64,000 nt of DNA from JBBDMX01 sp040878035 (GCA_040878035.1 JBBDMX010000086.1:1-64000), one strand, 5' to 3'; positions 22,315-31,283 are shown, numbered from the stretch's first letter. Notes: a model not told the origin generated them from the sequence alone. Program-made: numbers and translations.

Positions 22315-23559
22315 ATGAACACCAGCGCCTCATTCATTCTCAGACCTCCTCACGCTAGCCCAACCGCGGGGCTCTCTCAGACGGGAGAGGGGACCGGGAC
22401 CAGAGCGCCACTCGTGCTGCACGTGCGCGTCGTGGCCGGCAGCGGCGGCGGGCCTGACAAGACGATCCTGCGCTCCGCCGGTTACGTTGACCCGACGCAG
22501 TTGCGCATCGCCGCGGCGTATATCCACCCGCACAACGACCCGGGCATCCTCGGCCTGCGCCAGCGCGCGGGCGAATGGGGGTGCCCGTTCTACGAAATCG
22601 GCGAGACAGGCCCGCTGGACCCTTCGACGGTGCGCTCGCTGCTGAATCTCTGCCGCAAACTGCGCGTCGCCGTCTGGCACGGGCACGACTACAAGTCCAA
22701 CGTCCTGGGTCTGATGCTTCGCCGCTGGTGGCCGATGCGCCTGGTCACCACCGTACACGGCTGGACGCACGATACCGCCCGCACCCGCCTCTACTACCAC
22801 ATCGACAACCTCTGCCTGACGCGCTACGACCACGTGATGGCCGTGAGCCCAATGCTAGTGGAGCACTGCCGATCGCTGGGCGTGCGCGAAGAACAGTTGA
22901 GCTACGTGCCCAACGGCATCGCGTTGGAGGATTACGTGCCGGGCGATCGTGCCGTGATGCGCAAAGCATTGGGACTTGCGGATGGCGCCCTGGCGATCGG
23001 CGTGGTGGGCCGGCTGAGCGTGGAAAAGGGCGTGGACCGCGCCATCGCCACCCTGGCAGCGCTCCGTGAGAAGCCGGCATATGCCGACACACAACTGCAC
23101 CTGATCGGAGACGGGCCGCAACGCGGCCAGCTCGACGGCATGGTCGAATCGCTGGGCCTGCGCGGCGCAGTGCACTTCCATGGCTGGCAGGCGGACACGC
23201 GGCGTTTCTATGACGCCTTGGACCTCTTGCTATTGCCCAGTCACACCGAGGGGCTGCCCAACGTCGTGCTCGAGGCCATGGCGATGAACGTGCCGGTGGC
23301 GGCGACCGACGTCGGCGGCGTGCGCGAGCTGCTGGATGAGGGCCGGTGCGGCACGATTCTCAACCAGGATGCAACGACCTGGCCGCTGCACTTGGCGCCG
23401 CTGCTGGTCAGCGTCGCGCGGCGGCATGAGCTGGCCCGACAGGCGCGGCAGCGCGTGATGTCCCACTACGCCTTTGAGAAACGCATGGCACGCGAAGTCG
23501 CGGTGTACCAGCGCGTACTGAGCATCCAGCGGCCTCAGACGCTGCGCCGCGCGGCGTGA
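22315..23559 (+). CDS. Glycosyltransferase family 4
   Basis: GT-B glycosyltransferase of 414 residues. LHVRVVAGSGGGPDKTILR (about 33-51) is the acceptor-lobe glycine-rich start, WHGHDYKSNVLG and VTTVHGWTHD follow, LSYVPNGIALEDYVPG opens the second lobe, IGVVGRLSVEKGVDRAIATL and HLIGDGPQRGQLD lead to LLLPSHTEGLPNVVLEAMAM with the conserved E-x7-E. The first 30 residues (HASPTAGLSQTGEGTGTRAP) are encoded by a CCCTCTCCC-type repeat and look acquired. ATG 22315 is preferred over TTG 22303. It is the last gene of the glycan operon, 100 bases after the radical SAM gene. Confidence 0.85.
   Translation: MNTSASFILRPPHASPTAGLSQTGEGTGTRAPLVLHVRVVAGSGGGPDKTILRSAGYVDPTQLRIAAAYIHPHNDPGILGLRQRAGEWGCPFYEIGETGPLDPSTVRSLLNLCRKLRVAVWHGHDYKSNVLGLMLRRWWPMRLVTTVHGWTHDTARTRLYYHIDNLCLTRYDHVMAVSPMLVEHCRSLGVREEQLSYVPNGIALEDYVPGDRAVMRKALGLADGALAIGVVGRLSVEKGVDRAIATLAALREKPAYADTQLHLIGDGPQRGQLDGMVESLGLRGAVHFHGWQADTRRFYDALDLLLLPSHTEGLPNVVLEAMAMNVPVAATDVGGVRELLDEGRCGTILNQDATTWPLHLAPLLVSVARRHELARQARQRVMSHYAFEKRMAREVAVYQRVLSIQRPQTLRRAA
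22340..22400. repeat. CCCTCTCCC-type repeat inside the GT4 5' end
   Basis: CCGCGGGGCTCTCTCAGACG continues to GGAGAGGGGACC, a CTCTC...GAGAGG hairpin of the same type as 5297-5463, read in frame as low-complexity residues 9-30 of the glycosyltransferase. Confidence 0.5.
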
Positions 23560-23569
23560 TCATCACGAA

Positions 23570-23607
23570 TACCAGACGCTTCGCGCCCCGGAGACTCAGC
23601 GTCGGCG
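23570..23607. repeat. REP-like palindrome, copy 3 (expanded loop)
   Basis: TACCAGACGCTTCGCGCCCC followed by GGAGACTCAGCGTCGGCG; same arms with seven extra loop bases. It lies between the convergent GT4 and pilB genes. Confidence 0.8.
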
Positions 23608-23630
23608 TGGGCCGCTGCAATTCCAATCAC

Positions 23631-25481
23631 TCAGATCGTCGCCTCGGTCACGCGCAGGACTTCGTCGACCGTGGTCAGACCCCTTTCAACCTTGCGAAAG
23701 CCGTCGGAGCGCAGTGTGACCATGCCGCGTTCGATGCACATGCGGCGGAACTCGGTGACATTAGGGCTGGCGGCGATGCGGTCGCGCAGCATGTCGTCCA
23801 GGAGCAGCAATTCGTAGATGCCCAGACGCCCCGAGTAGCCGGTATTGCGGCAGCGATCGCAGCCCTTGCCGATCCAGATGCGATCGGCGGGGATGCCCTG
23901 CATGGCCAAGTGCTCGGCGATGTGCTCGGGGGGCTTGGCCTGTTCCTTGCAGTGCTGGCAGATGCGCCGCACCAGGCGCTGCGCCAGCACGCCGTTGACC
24001 GCGGCGCCGATCAGGTACGGTTCGACGCCGATGTTCACCAGACGGGTGATCGACGAAGGCGCGTCGTTGGTGTGCAGGGTGGAGAGCACCAGGTGGCCGG
24101 TGAGGGAGGCCTGCACGGCGATGCGGGCGGTTTCACCGTCGCGGATTTCGCCGACCATGATTACGTCGGGGTCCTGCCGCAGCAGCGAGCGAAGCGCCGC
24201 GGAGAAACTCATGCCCACCTTGTCGTGCACCTGCACCTGGCTGATGCCGTTCAGGTGGTACTCGACGGGATCCTCGACGGTCGAAACGTTGAGGCTGTTG
24301 ATGTCCATCTGGGCCAGGGAGGCGTAGAGCGTGGTGGTCTTGCCGCTGCCGGTGGGCCCGGTGACCAGAATGATGCCGTGAGGTGAATCGATCTGCCGCT
24401 TCCAGATGAGCAGGGCGTCTTCGTCCATGCCCAGTTGATCGAGCGTGACCTGGATGGAGCGGTTGTCGAGGATGCGCATGACCGCCTTTTCACCTTGCGC
24501 GGTGGGCAGAGTGGAAAGGCGCAGGTCGAGCTTGCGGCCGTGCACCATGGCGCGGATGCGCCCGTCCTGGGGCAGGCGGCGCTCGGAAATGTCCAGGTTG
24601 GACATGATCTTGAGGCGAGAGATAATCGCCGCGTGCATATGCTGCGGCGGACTCATCATCTCGAACAACACGCCGTCGATGCGATAGCGAATGCGCAGCT
24701 TCTTTTCCTGCGGCTCGACGTGGATGTCACTGGCGCCTTCCTTGACTGCGTTGAAGATCAGATAATTGACAAAGCGGATGACCGGTGATTCGCCGGCCAT
24801 TCTCTCCAGATCCAGGTTCTCTTCCTTGGTCTGAAGCAGTTCGACGTCGTCGTCCTGGATGTTGGCGATGATCTCGTCAACCTGTTCGGTCTCTTGTTCA
24901 TCCTCCTGGAGGGACTCGATGGCCGCGGCGATCTGCCCGCGGCAGACGACCACTGGCTTGATCGCCATGCCCAGCTTGTGCCGCACTTCGTCGAGGAGGA
25001 TGAGGTTGTCGGGATTGGCCACGCCCAGGATCATGCGGCTACCGGCGGTGCGCAGGGGCACGATGGCGTTGTCGCGGCAGAACTCCCGCCCCAGCTTCTC
25101 GATCTGCTTGACCTCGACGGTCTGGGGATTGACGTGCTCGAAGGACAGGCCGGTGCTGCGCGCCAGGCCCGCCTGCACGGTGGCTTCGTCGATGCCCATC
25201 TCGATGAAGATGTCCGCCAGCGACTTGCCAGGCGTCTTTTCGGCGACCGAGCGGGCGACTGTGAGCTGGGCGGCACTGATGGCCTTGACGTCCAGCAACA
25301 CCTGGCCCAGGTCGGTGGTGGCGGTGATGGCCGAAGCCTCGGGTACCCACAGATCCGACAGCGCATCGCTCCCGCGCGCGCTGTGCGCCGCTCCGCCGCT
25401 ACGGCCCGGCGCCGGCCGCAACGGCTCCTCCGGCTCCGAGCCCAGGTCAATCAGCATGTCCCGCAGTTCCGGGCTATCCAT
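23631..25481 (-). CDS. pilB: Type IV pilus/type II secretion assembly ATPase (PilB/GspE)
   Basis: Hexameric cytoplasmic ATPase that powers pilin polymerisation or secretion. Its 616 residues start with an N1 domain (DLGQVLLDVKAISAAQLTVA), a GspE-N domain (about 70-200), then the ATPase: SDIHVEPQEKKLRIRYRIDG, Walker A GPTGSGKTTTLYASL (about 360), Asp box VSTVEDPVEYHLNGISQVQV, Walker B RQDPDVIMVGEIRDGETA, His box LTGHLVLSTLHTNDAPS, and the zinc-binding Cys pairs CQHC and CDRC. Both PilB and GspE fit; the PilMNO genes just upstream favour a pilus-type system. It is the last gene of the operon, separated from the preceding one by a repeat element. Confidence 0.9.
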   Translation of the reverse strand: MDSPELRDMLIDLGSEPEEPLRPAPGRSGGAAHSARGSDALSDLWVPEASAITATTDLGQVLLDVKAISAAQLTVARSVAEKTPGKSLADIFIEMGIDEATVQAGLARSTGLSFEHVNPQTVEVKQIEKLGREFCRDNAIVPLRTAGSRMILGVANPDNLILLDEVRHKLGMAIKPVVVCRGQIAAAIESLQEDEQETEQVDEIIANIQDDDVELLQTKEENLDLERMAGESPVIRFVNYLIFNAVKEGASDIHVEPQEKKLRIRYRIDGVLFEMMSPPQHMHAAIISRLKIMSNLDISERRLPQDGRIRAMVHGRKLDLRLSTLPTAQGEKAVMRILDNRSIQVTLDQLGMDEDALLIWKRQIDSPHGIILVTGPTGSGKTTTLYASLAQMDINSLNVSTVEDPVEYHLNGISQVQVHDKVGMSFSAALRSLLRQDPDVIMVGEIRDGETARIAVQASLTGHLVLSTLHTNDAPSSITRLVNIGVEPYLIGAAVNGVLAQRLVRRICQHCKEQAKPPEHIAEHLAMQGIPADRIWIGKGCDRCRNTGYSGRLGIYELLLLDDMLRDRIAASPNVTEFRRMCIERGMVTLRSDGFRKVERGLTTVDEVLRVTEATI

Positions 25482-25509
25482 TTCCGCCTCCGCGTGTCCC
25501 GGTTATCAG

Positions 25510-25678
25510 CCACAGATGAACACAGATGAACACAGACAGGAAAGGGCAGAAAACCGGAATGAGCGGGAAAGGCAGAAACGAGGCCTGTCACCGATCTGTT
25601 GGATCTGATTTCCTACCTTCGCTGCTATTCTGATTTTCCTGCTTTTCCTCATCTGTGTCTATCTGTATTCATCTGTGG
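25510..25678. repeat. CACAGATGAACACAGATG inverted repeat, copy 1
   Basis: CCACAGATGAACACAGATGA at the left is answered by TCATCTGTG...ATTCATCTGTGG at the right. Within it lies a second pair with GGAAAGGCAG/CTGCTTTTCC character. It interrupts the pilus operon between the pilP-like gene and pilB; a shorter copy is at 44767-44836. Confidence 0.75.
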
Positions 25679-25685
25679 CGCATTC

Positions 25686-26453
25686 TCAGAAATTCGGCTT
25701 GCGCGACTCGTCTTCCTTGTTCTTGACGGCCATCGCCAGCGTGTAGGTCTGGTCCAGCGCCGAGAGAGTCACCTGCATGCCGGTGATCTCCGCTACGGTG
25801 AAGCTGCCGACTTTGTCGCCGGCCTTGACCACCTTGCTGTTGACAATGGCCACGGGCACGCGGCCGAGCATGACCGCGTCGAGCTTGAGGCCGGCGAACT
25901 CGGTGGCGAGCTGTTTGATCTGCCGCTGCCGCGCCAGTTCGGCGGCGTTGCCCGTGGGCGCCGGCACGGTGACGCCGGCAGCCGTCTTGCGCGTGGGCAC
26001 ATCGAACGGGTTCTTCTGAAGATACTCCAGGGGAACTTGCCGCGTGGCGGTATCGTCGTTGAACATCGCCACCACCGAGTCGGTGTCGTCGAAGAGCACC
26101 TTCATGTTGTCTTTGTTGAGCGGATCATCACTGGCCATGGCCGCGGGATTGGCCAGCTTCACCAGCGCCTGTTCGATCCGAGCCTCGACTTCCTTGGTCT
26201 GGCTGCTGGCGCGCACGTCGCCCTGGGTCATGCGCATCAGGTAGATCGATCCCCCGGCGATGCCCGCCACCATCAGGATCAGGAGCGTGCCCTGCGACAG
26301 CAGCTTGCTGCCCGCGTGCGGCGCCGCATACGCCTGGGTGTCGTCAGCGTTGGGCAAGCCCTCGGGCTGCACCGTCGCGCTGCGCGGCACCATGAATTTC
26401 CCCTCCGCCCCGCTGCCCATGCCCTGGCTAAACATTCCACCCTGCTGGCTCAT
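25686..26453 (-). CDS. PilP/GspC-like pilus assembly protein
   Basis: The 255-residue protein has a cytoplasmic Gly/Met-rich start, one membrane helix (LLSQGTLLILMVAGIAGGSI, about 49-68), a linker, KNPFDVPTRKTA, and a C-terminal beta domain with VPVAIVNSKVVKAGDKVGSF and TLSALDQTYTLAM. That last domain resembles the PilP/GspC homology region, which links the inner-membrane platform to the secretin. Its ATG overlaps the pilO stop (ATGA at 26450) and AAGGAG lies just upstream, so the two are coupled. Family call rests on position plus the beta-domain pattern. Confidence 0.65.
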   Translation of the reverse strand: MSQQGGMFSQGMGSGAEGKFMVPRSATVQPEGLPNADDTQAYAAPHAGSKLLSQGTLLILMVAGIAGGSIYLMRMTQGDVRASSQTKEVEARIEQALVKLANPAAMASDDPLNKDNMKVLFDDTDSVVAMFNDDTATRQVPLEYLQKNPFDVPTRKTAAGVTVPAPTGNAAELARQRQIKQLATEFAGLKLDAVMLGRVPVAIVNSKVVKAGDKVGSFTVAEITGMQVTLSALDQTYTLAMAVKNKEDESRKPNF

Positions 26454-27019
26454 AGCTTGCTCCTTCCCGGCTTGCTGCCCTGGTCGTCGCTGTCAAAGAA
26501 GATCGACAGCGTCAGCTCCGCCTCCATCGATGCCGTCTCGCTGGGCGTCATCACTTTCTTCATCTTCAATTGCGGCAGGCGCGTGATGCGCGACAACCGC
26601 TCCAACTCCAGCATGAAGCTGTAGAACCCGTCAAAATCACCTGCAATCACCATCTTGATGGGCAACTCCGAATACTTGGCGTGGTCGATCGGCTTGTCCG
26701 TGCGCACGCTCTTGGGCACCAGCTCGTGCCGCGACGCCATTTCCCACACCTGCTGGAGAATCACCTCGACCTCGCGCTGCGCCGGCAGCTTGGCCTCGAA
26801 CACCTCGATCGTGTTGCTGAGCTTGTCGATCTCCTGGCCCAGATCGGTGATGCTGCGCGTGGCCGCCTCAAGCTGCTTGAGCTTGACCTGCTTCTGGCTG
26901 TACTCCTCCTTGGCCTCGTCAATGCGCGCGTTGCGCTGTTCCAAGTCGAAGAAGTACACCGCCACCGGCGTCGCCAGCAGCAGCAGAAAGAAGATTGCTT
27001 CACGGATGCCGAATCGCAT
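26450..27019 (-). CDS. pilO: PilO-like type IV pilus inner-membrane protein
   Basis: 189 residues: a single N-terminal membrane helix (EAIFFLLLLATPVAVYFF), a coiled coil (about 28-75, AKEEYSQKQVKLKQLEAATR), then a ferredoxin-like domain with LPIKMVIAGDFDGFYSFMLE and LPQLKMKKV. This is the order of PilO, which with PilN and PilM aligns the assembly ATPase to the outer-membrane secretin. ATG 27019 lies 47 bases after the pilN stop. Confidence 0.8.
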   Translation of the reverse strand: MRFGIREAIFFLLLLATPVAVYFFDLEQRNARIDEAKEEYSQKQVKLKQLEAATRSITDLGQEIDKLSNTIEVFEAKLPAQREVEVILQQVWEMASRHELVPKSVRTDKPIDHAKYSELPIKMVIAGDFDGFYSFMLELERLSRITRLPQLKMKKVMTPSETASMEAELTLSIFFDSDDQGSKPGRSKL

Positions 27020-27066
27020 GGGAGAATCCTTGATTTCTGATTGCGGGTCTGGGTGTTTCGCCTGAT

Positions 27067-27873
27067 TTACCTGTGGTCCGACGCCGGCCGCACATCGTCA
27101 CGCTTGACCGGCGCCGTGCCCGGAATGGGGTTGCCATCGGGGTCCGCGGCCACAACGTCGGCCATGGGATCCAGTTTCAAGCCGCGCTTCACCATCTTGG
27201 GCTCAAACTGCTGCACATCCAGTTCCTGGTTGAGTCGGATGTCGATCTTGAACTTGCGCGCCTGCGCTTCGTCCAACACAACCTGCTCGCTGAAAACCAG
27301 GTTCACGTCCTCGAACATGGGGTTCTGCCCCAGTGCGGTCATGAACTGGGCGACCTCGACGTCCGTGGGGGCCGTGCCCACCAGTTGCAGCTCCACGTCG
27401 GTCACCGCCACCTCCATGTCACGGGCAAACTCGCCCCTGCCCTGCTCAACCGCTTTCTGCTTGGCTTCCTGTAGTGCGGTGGCATCCAGCGGCCGGCGTT
27501 CCCGCTTGATGTGCGTCTCCAACTGGAGATCCGTCAGGCTCAGCGTCATGGGCATCATGTTGGTCAGTTCCGACAGGATCAGGCTGCGCGGGACGCGCTC
27601 CAGGAGCTGGGCCGTCACTTGCGCCTTCTGCATCATCTGTGACTTGCGGTCCTGCAACACCTGAAGCTGATCAAGACGCTTGGCGGCTTCCTCGAAGTCC
27701 TGGTTGATCTGCGTATGTAACCGTTTGACCTCACTGCCATGGCGGACGGTGACCAGGAACGCGGCCACCACCGCCGCCATCACGATGGCGAACAGCGTCA
27801 GGCAGATGAGATTGGTCCGCCGCTGAATGCGGCTTTCCACGTAGTCCTGGGGTAGAAAACTCATATCGGCCAT
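27067..27873 (-). CDS. pilN: PilN-like type IV pilus inner-membrane protein
   Basis: 268 residues: MSFLPQDYVESRIQRRTNLI then a membrane helix (CLTLFAIVMAAVVAAFLVTV, about 24-43), a coiled coil to about 90, LSELTNMMPMTLSLTDLQLE and a C-terminal ferredoxin-like domain. The short cytoplasmic NFLPxDY-type start is the conserved PilM-binding motif of PilN, here SFLPQDY. The C-terminal tail after 225 is longer than usual and charged. It lies between pilM (89 bases upstream) and pilO. Confidence 0.8.
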   Translation of the reverse strand: MADMSFLPQDYVESRIQRRTNLICLTLFAIVMAAVVAAFLVTVRHGSEVKRLHTQINQDFEEAAKRLDQLQVLQDRKSQMMQKAQVTAQLLERVPRSLILSELTNMMPMTLSLTDLQLETHIKRERRPLDATALQEAKQKAVEQGRGEFARDMEVAVTDVELQLVGTAPTDVEVAQFMTALGQNPMFEDVNLVFSEQVVLDEAQARKFKIDIRLNQELDVQQFEPKMVKRGLKLDPMADVVAADPDGNPIPGTAPVKRDDVRPASDHR

Positions 27874-27962
27874 GGTCGGTACTCGCTTTGTTACAACGCT
27901 GAGTCGGGCTCAATCGGGCGAGCTGGGGCCGTCTCGGCCCCGGCGTGCGCGGCCCAGCCGCG

Positions 27963-29204
27963 TCAGGACGTTTTCTCCAGGCACAAGCCCAGAGGCACAG
28001 CCCAGCCCGGCTGCGGTTGACGAATATCCACGCCCGTGGGGCTCTGGCTGGCGGTGACCTTGGTCACCCGTGCCAGGGGGTCGCCCAGTTGGGCGCCAAT
28101 GCGCAGTGCCCGTGCAATGCGCTGACAGGTTGCCACGTGGTTGGCCTCGCCGCCCAGAAACACCAGCTTCTCCACGGGCCGGCCGCCATACATGGCCTGG
28201 TGATAGCGCAGGCAGAGCTGGAGTTCGTCAATCAGACATTCGATGGTTTCATCTTCACCGGCAGGTTTGCCATCCGAAGGCGCCGCCTGGGGCGACGCGT
28301 TGGCGGCGATGGCGGCCGCAACGCGCGCCGCCACTAACTGGGCCTGGAGCACTGCCAGTCCCACGCCGTCATCCTGTGATTCTGACCCGGACGCCCCGGA
28401 GCCCGCGGATACCCCGGCCACTCCCGCCGTCGCCAACGCCGGCTGGGCCTTGGCCTTCTCCGACGCCTCACGCATGCGCAACTCACGCGCATCGGCAAAG
28501 CTCAAACTCTGCGCCCCGGCACGATGTCGCGTCAGATGATCGCCCGCGGCATGGATGGTCTTGGCGAAGACCATCTCCCGGCCGTGCGCGATGAGCACCT
28601 TGGTCGTCGCGGCGCCGATATCCAGGAAGCAAGTGGTGCGCCCGTTGTCTTCCGCATGGCGGTACAGGTGGGCAAAGGCGCCCAGCGTCGCCAAGGGTTC
28701 GCAGCTCATGCCTACCACGTCCAGTTTGGCGCGGTTGGCGGTCTGGATCAGCGACATCACGCTGTCCCGACTGGAGGCGACGCAGATCACCTCCTCGCGG
28801 GTGGCGCCGTCGCGCACGACCGGGCCAACGCGGAAGTGCCGGACGACCATGCGTGAGGGATCGATGTTAAGCCGTTGGCGGAGTTGGATGGCGATCTGAT
28901 CGTCTATGGAGTCATCCTGGCCGCGGCCGATCTGGAGGTGCTGGACCAGGGTGCTGTAGGCGGGCAGCGCCACGACGGCATGTTTGCCGCGGAAAGGTTG
29001 GGCCCGTAGCAGGCTCTTGAGCGCGTCGGCGAAGAACGCCTGCCGGGCCACCGGATCCTGCCGGGCATGCTCGGGCACCACCGCCGAAGCGGCGGCGACC
29101 AGTTGCGGCGGATCGGCGGCCACCACCTGTAACAGCTTGAGGCTGTCGGCGCCGAAATCGATCGCAATCGGCGAGTACCGTGTCTTGGTCAACCCAAATG
29201 CCAT
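27963..29204 (-). CDS. pilM: PilM-like actin-fold pilus assembly protein
   Basis: 413 residues of the FtsA/PilM actin-like fold: IAIDFGADSLKLLQV (phosphate 1 loop) near 12, VVALPAYSTLVQHLQIG, CFLDIGAATTKVLIAHGREM (phosphate 2 loop, about 190-209), and EKLVFLGGEANHVATCQRIA near the end. Between about 250 and 320 there is an Ala/Gly/Ser-rich insert (GVAGVSAGSGASGSESQDDG) absent from typical PilM. It is a cytoplasmic ring component that binds the N-terminus of PilN. ATG 29204 is chosen because the upstream open frame (to 29546) lies over repeats. It heads the pilus operon. Confidence 0.85.
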   Translation of the reverse strand: MAFGLTKTRYSPIAIDFGADSLKLLQVVAADPPQLVAAASAVVPEHARQDPVARQAFFADALKSLLRAQPFRGKHAVVALPAYSTLVQHLQIGRGQDDSIDDQIAIQLRQRLNIDPSRMVVRHFRVGPVVRDGATREEVICVASSRDSVMSLIQTANRAKLDVVGMSCEPLATLGAFAHLYRHAEDNGRTTCFLDIGAATTKVLIAHGREMVFAKTIHAAGDHLTRHRAGAQSLSFADARELRMREASEKAKAQPALATAGVAGVSAGSGASGSESQDDGVGLAVLQAQLVAARVAAAIAANASPQAAPSDGKPAGEDETIECLIDELQLCLRYHQAMYGGRPVEKLVFLGGEANHVATCQRIARALRIGAQLGDPLARVTKVTASQSPTGVDIRQPQPGWAVPLGLCLEKTS

Positions 29205-29350
29205 GGAGGTCACCACCCTGTTCCACTCAAAAGCCGGCGCACGAGGATCGCGCCCGTGTGCCGCGACCCGCTGCCACCAGGCGTGGCAGGCCCGTCGCTT
29301 TTGATCACATCGACGCGATGACCGTACCGGTTTAGGTCCGGGAACCCCTA

Positions 29351-29434
29351 GCCGCTTGCGGCTTAGCCTCCCCACGCCGTCGCTGAGTCTTTCGAGCGCC
29401 CTGTACCTGACGCTTCGAAGACTCAGGGTCGGCG
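29351..29434. repeat. Hairpin GCCGCTTGCGGC plus inverted pair of REP-like palindromes
   Basis: GCCGCTTGCGGC at 29351-29362 repeats the motif of 9935. It is followed by a degenerate inverted REP copy (CGCCGTCGCTGAGTCTTTCG, 29375-29404) and a direct copy (TACCTGACGCTTCGAAGACT, 29404-29434), together a large hairpin. The rest of 29205-29544 holds no gene. Confidence 0.7.
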
Positions 29435-29506
29435 TCGCTAACCCATTGCTCATCCTGCCCAACGCACCCACTGGCCGATACAGTTCTCGGACACTGACAG
29501 ACCTTC

Positions 29507-29539
29507 GACCCCGGACCCCGGACCTCGGACCTCGGACCC
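29507..29539. repeat. Short tandem repeat GGACCTCGGACC
   Basis: CCCCGGACCCCGGACCTCGG and following CCTCGGACC are tandem copies of a CGGACCY unit immediately before the next gene's start codon. Confidence 0.6.
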
Positions 29540-29544
29540 AAACC

Positions 29545-30018
29545 ATGCACCCACTTCAACACGTCGGCTTCGCCATCGGCGTCTTGCTGGCGTCAACCTT
29601 CTTCGCCCTGCTGGAAATCCAGATTGAGGGCGCCCAGGGCTGGGCACGCAACCTCCCCTGCTGGCGACTCGACACGCCCTGGTCGCGACGCCTCTTGGGC
29701 GGACGACCCCTTACCGGCTACCACTTCTACTTCCACCTGCTGGTCCTGACCCTGGTGCATCTGCCTTTCCTCATGGGCCTGGCGACTTGGACCGGCGCGG
29801 CGGAACTGCGCATCATCGCTTTCCTCATGCTCTTTTTCATCATCGAGGACTTCCTTTGGTTCTTGCTCAACCCCGCCTTTGGACTTCGCGGCTTTAGCCC
29901 CCAGGCCATCTGGTGGCACCGCCACGCCTGGTGGTGGTTCATGCCCCGCGACTACTGGATATTCCTGCCTCTGGGCGTGGGGTTATATGTGCTTAGCTGC
30001 ATACCGTGGGGCAGCTAA
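29545..30018 (+). CDS. Hypothetical His/Trp-rich membrane protein
   Basis: 157 residues with four hydrophobic segments (GFAIGVLLASTFFALLEIQI; FYFHLLVLTLVHLPFLMGLA; IIAFLMLFFIIEDFLWFLL; WIFLPLGVGLYVLSC). Histidines cluster as GYHFYFH and WWHRHAWWWFMP at the membrane edge, suggesting metal or haem contact or a lipid-modifying role, but I do not recognise the family. ATG 29545 begins the homologous-looking part. Its end overlaps the convergent glycosyltransferase gene by four bases. Confidence 0.65.
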   Translation: MHPLQHVGFAIGVLLASTFFALLEIQIEGAQGWARNLPCWRLDTPWSRRLLGGRPLTGYHFYFHLLVLTLVHLPFLMGLATWTGAAELRIIAFLMLFFIIEDFLWFLLNPAFGLRGFSPQAIWWHRHAWWWFMPRDYWIFLPLGVGLYVLSCIPWGS

Positions 30019-31283
30019 CCTTCGGCGAGAGCTTCGATCAACTCACAGGTGCGGCCATTGGCGTCGTCGTGGGCAATGCGTTGACGTATGTCAGCGCACG
30101 ACTGGGCGACGGCGGCCGAGTTGATCAGGTCCTGGAGCGATCGCGTGACGCGCGGTGCGTCGAAGTGGTTGGGCGTGAGCCAGTCGCCGGCACCCAAGCG
30201 CCGGAGTCGTGCAGCATTGTCGGGCTGGTCGAAACCCATGGGCATGATGAGTTGGGGCGTGCCCGTCGCCAGGCCCTGGGCACAGGTGCCGATGCCGCCG
30301 TGGTGAACGATGGCGGCGCAGCGTGGCAGCAGTTGGCTCAAGGGCGCGTAGGGGATGTGCAGGGCATGATCCGGCAGGGGCGAAGGCAATTGCTCGGGGA
30401 AGCGCGTGAGCAGCAAGGCCCGCCGATGCAGCCGCTGTGCCGCCTCGATGCCGACGGCGAAGAACCGTGTCGCCTGGCGATTGGCCGAACCGGGCGTCAA
30501 GACGATGGGTGGCTCGCCATCGACGATAAAGTGCTCGACTGCATCGTCGAGCTCGTGCCGGCCGGCCTCGTCGAAGAGCGGAAAACCCGTGCATTCCGAT
30601 GGCGCCGGCCAGTCGGGCTGAGGCGCGGCGTACCACCGGGGGAATAGCCCGATCACGCGACGTGGCGAGTGCAGCCAATGACGAAACGGCCGACGCACCG
30701 CGGCCAAACCCAGCCGCCGACGAAAACCATTAAGTGCCGGCTGAATATGCCGGTCCACCGCCAGCCGATCCACCATCCACCACATGCACCGCTTCACCCA
30801 GCGCGGCCAGCCTGACATCTCGACGCCCGGCACCATCACCGGCTGGGCATAATCGCTGCGGAACACCGACGGCGCCAGATGCAGCGTCGCCGCCGGCGTG
30901 CCGTGTTTGTCCTCATAACAGCGCGCCCCAAACGACAAGGCATGATGCACCAATACCGTCCGATTGGGGTGGCCCGTAGCGACCGCGTCAGCCACGTGCT
31001 GATACTGCCGTTCGATGCCCTCGCCCACGGTGCGCAGGATCAGCGGCAGCCCTTTGAGTGGGTGCCACAGGTCGCGATCGCGCGTGACCCGTTCCATCTG
31101 CTCGATGTTGCCCAGTTCGACAAAACGCAGGCCGCTGTGCTCGATCAATTCCTGGAACACCGCTGAGGTGATGACCGTCACGTCATGCCCGCGTGCGTGC
31201 AGCAGCCGGCCGATACCGACAAACGGGTGCACGTCCCCCGCCGAGCCCACCGGCGTCATCACCACGTGTAGCCGCCGGCTCAC
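30015..31283 (-). CDS. GT1-family (UDP-glucosyl/rhamnosyl-type) glycosyltransferase
   Basis: 422-residue GT-B enzyme. The N-lobe opens VVMTPVGSAGDVHPFVGIGR and LLHARGHDVTVIT, typical of macrolide or sterol glycosyltransferases. The donor lobe has IVLTPGSANRQATRFFAVGI and the signature CAAIVHHGGIGTCAQGLATG, TPQLIMPMGFDQPDNAARL, with GAGDWLTPNHFDAPRV after it. It would glycosylate a lipid or small molecule; substrate unknown. The start is GTG 31281-31283, overlapping the stop of the YhbY gene (GTGA), so the pair is translationally coupled. Confidence 0.85.
   Translation of the reverse strand: MSRRLHVVMTPVGSAGDVHPFVGIGRLLHARGHDVTVITSAVFQELIEHSGLRFVELGNIEQMERVTRDRDLWHPLKGLPLILRTVGEGIERQYQHVADAVATGHPNRTVLVHHALSFGARCYEDKHGTPAATLHLAPSVFRSDYAQPVMVPGVEMSGWPRWVKRCMWWMVDRLAVDRHIQPALNGFRRRLGLAAVRRPFRHWLHSPRRVIGLFPRWYAAPQPDWPAPSECTGFPLFDEAGRHELDDAVEHFIVDGEPPIVLTPGSANRQATRFFAVGIEAAQRLHRRALLLTRFPEQLPSPLPDHALHIPYAPLSQLLPRCAAIVHHGGIGTCAQGLATGTPQLIMPMGFDQPDNAARLRRLGAGDWLTPNHFDAPRVTRSLQDLINSAAVAQSCADIRQRIAHDDANGRTCELIEALAEG

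Noticed and set aside
20855..22333. 492-codon minus-strand ORF
   Set aside because: Antisense to the radical SAM gene; no recognisable motif.
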